Of a stretch of 64,000 bases of DNA, positions 63,357-64,000 are shown one piece after another. The translations under genes were made by a program, and so were the position numbers. The notes under the pieces were generated by a model, which had not been told where the DNA came from, ran no database searches, and was given only the letters and a program-made list of their open reading frames with translations. Numbering within the stretch: the first letter of the stretch is position 1; each line of letters begins with the position of its first letter. Source of the stretch: Cerasicoccus arenae (GTDB taxonomy: Bacteria > Verrucomicrobiota > Verrucomicrobiia > Opitutales > Cerasicoccaceae); NCBI RefSeq assembly GCF_014651635.1, contig NZ_BMXG01000003.1:62001-126000 (forward strand). The letters are read 5' to 3'.

Positions 63357-63797
63357 TCACGGAGTTACATCCACCGATTTGTTCTGATTATTGGTTTCAT
63401 TCTGTTCTTTCCCGCAGTAGATGACTTTAAGTTCATCATCAATTTTCACCCATCGCGTAACCATTGATTCCATTTTGGTTTTCTTTGTTTCTGGAGAAAA
63501 CTCCAAGCGGTATACCATTATCACCCACAGTCCAGTAGAGCGCCTGACAATCGCTTGAAAAATTTCATTCTCTTTCTTTTCCCATCCGTATTCATTGCGA
63601 ACAGCATCAAAAGCAATAGTGTGGACACCCAAATTCTTTGCTATCGCAGTATAAAATTGGTCTGGATCTTTGTAGGTATCCAAAGGATTTATGCCTTCAA
63701 AAGACTTATCATGTTTTTCTTGAAAATATTCGAGTTCCTCAAGTCCTGAAGAGACTAATGGAAGGACAGATATAAAGGCTAATAGCAGAATTTTCAT
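63357..63797 (-). CDS. Small exported hypothetical protein, cassette-like setting
   Basis: A 146-residue protein with a signal peptide (MKILLLAFISVLPLVSS). The body is mixed alpha/beta, AT-richer than its neighbours, with the C-terminus NQNKSVDVTP. Flanking sequences at its end (63346-63384) and beyond its start (63808-63870) are related to each other and contain hairpins, as expected for a mobile gene cassette. No family recognised. The low GC and repeats suggest acquisition. Confidence 0.7.
   Translation of the reverse strand: MKILLLAFISVLPLVSSGLEELEYFQEKHDKSFEGINPLDTYKDPDQFYTAIAKNLGVHTIAFDAVRNEYGWEKKENEIFQAIVRRSTGLWVIMVYRLEFSPETKKTKMESMVTRWVKIDDELKVIYCGKEQNETNNQNKSVDVTP
63371..63384. repeat. 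Cassette-flanking repeat, copy 1
   Basis: CCACCGATTTGTTC at the 3' end of the small exported gene, preceded by GTTACAT and the hairpin GTGACC-GCA-GGTCAC (63346-63360). The same 14 bases recur at 63846-63859. Confidence 0.6.
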
Positions 63798-63845
63798 TTT
63801 TTCAGAACGATAAGGTGTGGCGACGGCGCGTTAGCGACGTTGCCA

Positions 63846-63859
63846 CCACCGATTTGTTC
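63846..63859. repeat. Cassette-flanking repeat, copy 2
   Basis: CCACCGATTTGTTC again, preceded by an imperfect hairpin GTGGCGACG ... CGTTGCCAC (63816-63846). Beyond it, the right edge of the window (63860-64000) shows no complete gene. Confidence 0.6.
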
Positions 63860-64000
63860 GCCTTGATTTGTTTCGGTTATCTAACACTTTCATTCAAGAT
63901 CATCAAATATTTCTTACATCCAGTAGAAATCGTCTAGCCCGAACCAAACTGTCAGAGGGAAATAGCTATTGAGCTGTAATATGGCAATGAAAAGTCCGGT

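Overview
The window looks like the chromosome of a free-living, Gram-negative, probably marine member of the Verrucomicrobiota, most likely class Opitutae (Puniceicoccales/Opitutales type). The pointers are PEP-CTERM sorting tails (ends of 34832-35650 and 39245-40351), an OprB-type porin, very large secreted proteins with the W..DPDGxGxxNLLEYxxG tail common in this phylum, a lysine-rich histone H1-like protein, and an ECF sigma/VWA/giant membrane protein cluster. This placement is inference; no rRNA lies in the window. Origin-proximal housekeeping genes (dnaN, mnmE-mnmG, recA) and two perfect parS palindromes suggest the region is not far from the replication origin.

Layout. 1-4300: end of a secreted discoidin-like protein, a large secreted esterase, a wrecked IS3-type insertion sequence and degenerate sequence. 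4240-9720: a catabolic cluster (IclR regulator with twin operators, PhyH dioxygenase, sugar-porter MFS, small secreted protein, OprB porin). 9720-20220: ECF sigma factor, membrane anti-sigma-like/VWA protein and a 2299-residue membrane protein with an internal duplication, behind an unusual direct-repeat promoter. 20240-31160: NHL-type beta-propeller protein, STAS protein, glgC, small membrane proteins, UspA, dnaN, a histone H1-like protein and hypotheticals. 31200-40350, mostly minus strand: SNF2 helicase, MDR reductase, PEP-CTERM proteins, M3 peptidase (plus strand) and an FCD-type GntR regulator. 40555-43549: gcvP behind a candidate GntR operator and broken by a 13-G tract. 43729-52667, minus strand: tRNA-Gly(GCC), PstS-like protein, trmB, phoR, phoB, mnmG, mnmE, recA. 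52800-64000: queG, a CoA-transferase/GNAT fusion, an McsA-like protein, peroxiredoxin, mobA, a second PHB-depolymerase-like esterase, a GOLPH3-family protein, and at the right edge a small gene flanked by a repeated cassette-like sequence.

How the parts connect. The GntR regulator's own promoter, the gcvP promoter and the region upstream of the second esterase share a palindrome ATTGT-N3-ACAAT, suggesting one small regulon. PhoB/PhoR and the nearby PstS-like binding protein form a phosphate-sensing set without permease genes, and the phoB promoter region has three GTTACG repeats at 11-bp spacing. mnmE and mnmG overlap by 4 bp as an operon, and mnmG carries both parS sites inside a protein insertion.

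The window is notable for long G/C homopolymers: at least a dozen of 8 or more, up to 13. Most keep the reading frame, one destroys gcvP and one abuts the recA stop codon. Whether they are biological slippage sites or sequencing errors cannot be settled here. All function calls rest on motif reading, with no database search.
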